NCBI GenBank assembly: GCA_030041195.1
Contig: JASHOI010000007.1
Span: 1 to 23,022 of the forward strand
Reading direction: 5' to 3'
Length of the DNA: 23,022 bases
DNA from: Streptosporangiaceae bacterium
Lineage (GTDB): Bacteria; Actinomycetota; Actinomycetes; Streptosporangiales; Streptosporangiaceae
The notes beneath the pieces are model-generated. The model made no database searches and was not told the DNA's origin. It worked only from the letters and a program-made list of their open reading frames with translations. The position numbers and the translations under genes are program-made. Positions 22,867 to 23,022 of the stretch are shown in pieces. Numbering within the stretch: position 1 is the first letter of the stretch; every line of letters starts with the position of its first letter.

Positions 22867-23022
22867 ATGGCCTGGGCGGCTGCTGATGGCGAGGTGGATG
22901 TGGGTTCCGCGGAGGCGGGGCTGACGGTGTTGCTGGAGGCGTGTGAGCGGGCGGTGGAGGAGCTGGGGTCGGCGGTTCCTCCGGCGCAGATGCGGGCGTT
23001 GCTGATTGTTGGGGGGTCGGGG
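22867..23022 (+). CDS. DUF222/13E12-type (HNH-endonuclease-associated) protein, 5' part only
   Basis: The frame is open from ATG 22867 (or the in-frame ATG 22855, four codons earlier) to the window edge, 52 codons. The start, MAWAAADGEVDVGSAEAGLT followed by LLEACERAVEELG and VPPAQMRALL, resembles the N-terminal helices of actinobacterial DUF222 proteins, the 13E12-repeat family, which usually end in an HNH nuclease domain; that part lies outside the window. Such genes are multi-copy in many actinomycetes and behave like mobile or selfish elements. Codon use differs from its neighbours: many G- or T-ending codons (GTG, TTG, GTT, CCT, ATT, GCG) instead of mainly C-ending ones, which suggests separate ancestry. 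Confidence 0.62.
   Translation, partial: MAWAAADGEVDVGSAEAGLTVLLEACERAVEELGSAVPPAQMRALLIVGGSG

Overview
The window is high-GC DNA from an actinomycete. Support: the strong G/C third-position bias, GTG starts, leaderless-style promoters, F420-type flavoprotein, GAF-ANTAR and MEDS-ATPase/STAS signalling proteins, and a DUF222-type gene. Genus cannot be fixed from the sequence; soil Streptosporangiales-like lineages are a reasonable guess. No rRNA, tRNA, CRISPR array or insertion sequence was seen.

Layout. 1-1162: a FUSC-type membrane protein running off the left edge (minus). 1345-2853: PaaI-type thioesterase and YihY/BrkB membrane protein (plus). 2895-3623: a FitAB/VapBC-type toxin-antitoxin pair with a repeat-rich operator. 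3630-4526: a decayed PLP aminotransferase with an internal deletion and an amber codon. 4583-5017: F420/FMN split-barrel protein. 5048-5944: a MarR regulator divergent from a cupin gene, with two matching operators 21 bp apart. 5974-7139: an orphan HicB-like protein convergent with a SAM methyltransferase. 7214-8638: amidase. 8653-12207: AI-2E-type and MMPL-type membrane proteins (minus). 12571-14847: a regulatory group made of a small winged-helix-like protein, a Clp-N/HTH regulator behind two palindromes that cover its promoter, a 53-residue protein, and a MEDS-ATPase. 14897-15703: GAF-ANTAR regulator (minus). 16054-21123: a three-gene formate dehydrogenase operon. 21107-22506: a STAS protein and a second MEDS-ATPase (minus). 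22615-23022: promoter-like box, structured leader candidate, 45-codon small ORF and the start of a DUF222-type gene.

The centrepiece is the formate dehydrogenase. Its catalytic subunit is read through an in-frame UGA at 16618-16620 as selenocysteine: the codon is followed, at the same distance as in E. coli fdhF, by a perfect hairpin with a GGUCU loop, and both flanking protein segments are conserved FdnG-type sequence. The large subunit lacks a twin-arginine signal and is partnered by a four-cluster ferredoxin subunit and an NrfD-type membrane subunit, suggesting a cytoplasm-facing complex that passes formate electrons to the membrane quinone pool. It is flanked by sensory genes: an ANTAR antiterminator upstream, MEDS-ATPases on both sides, and a STAS protein. 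The downstream STAS/MEDS pair has lost both the phosphoacceptor serine and key ATPase residues, so it probably works without phosphorylation.
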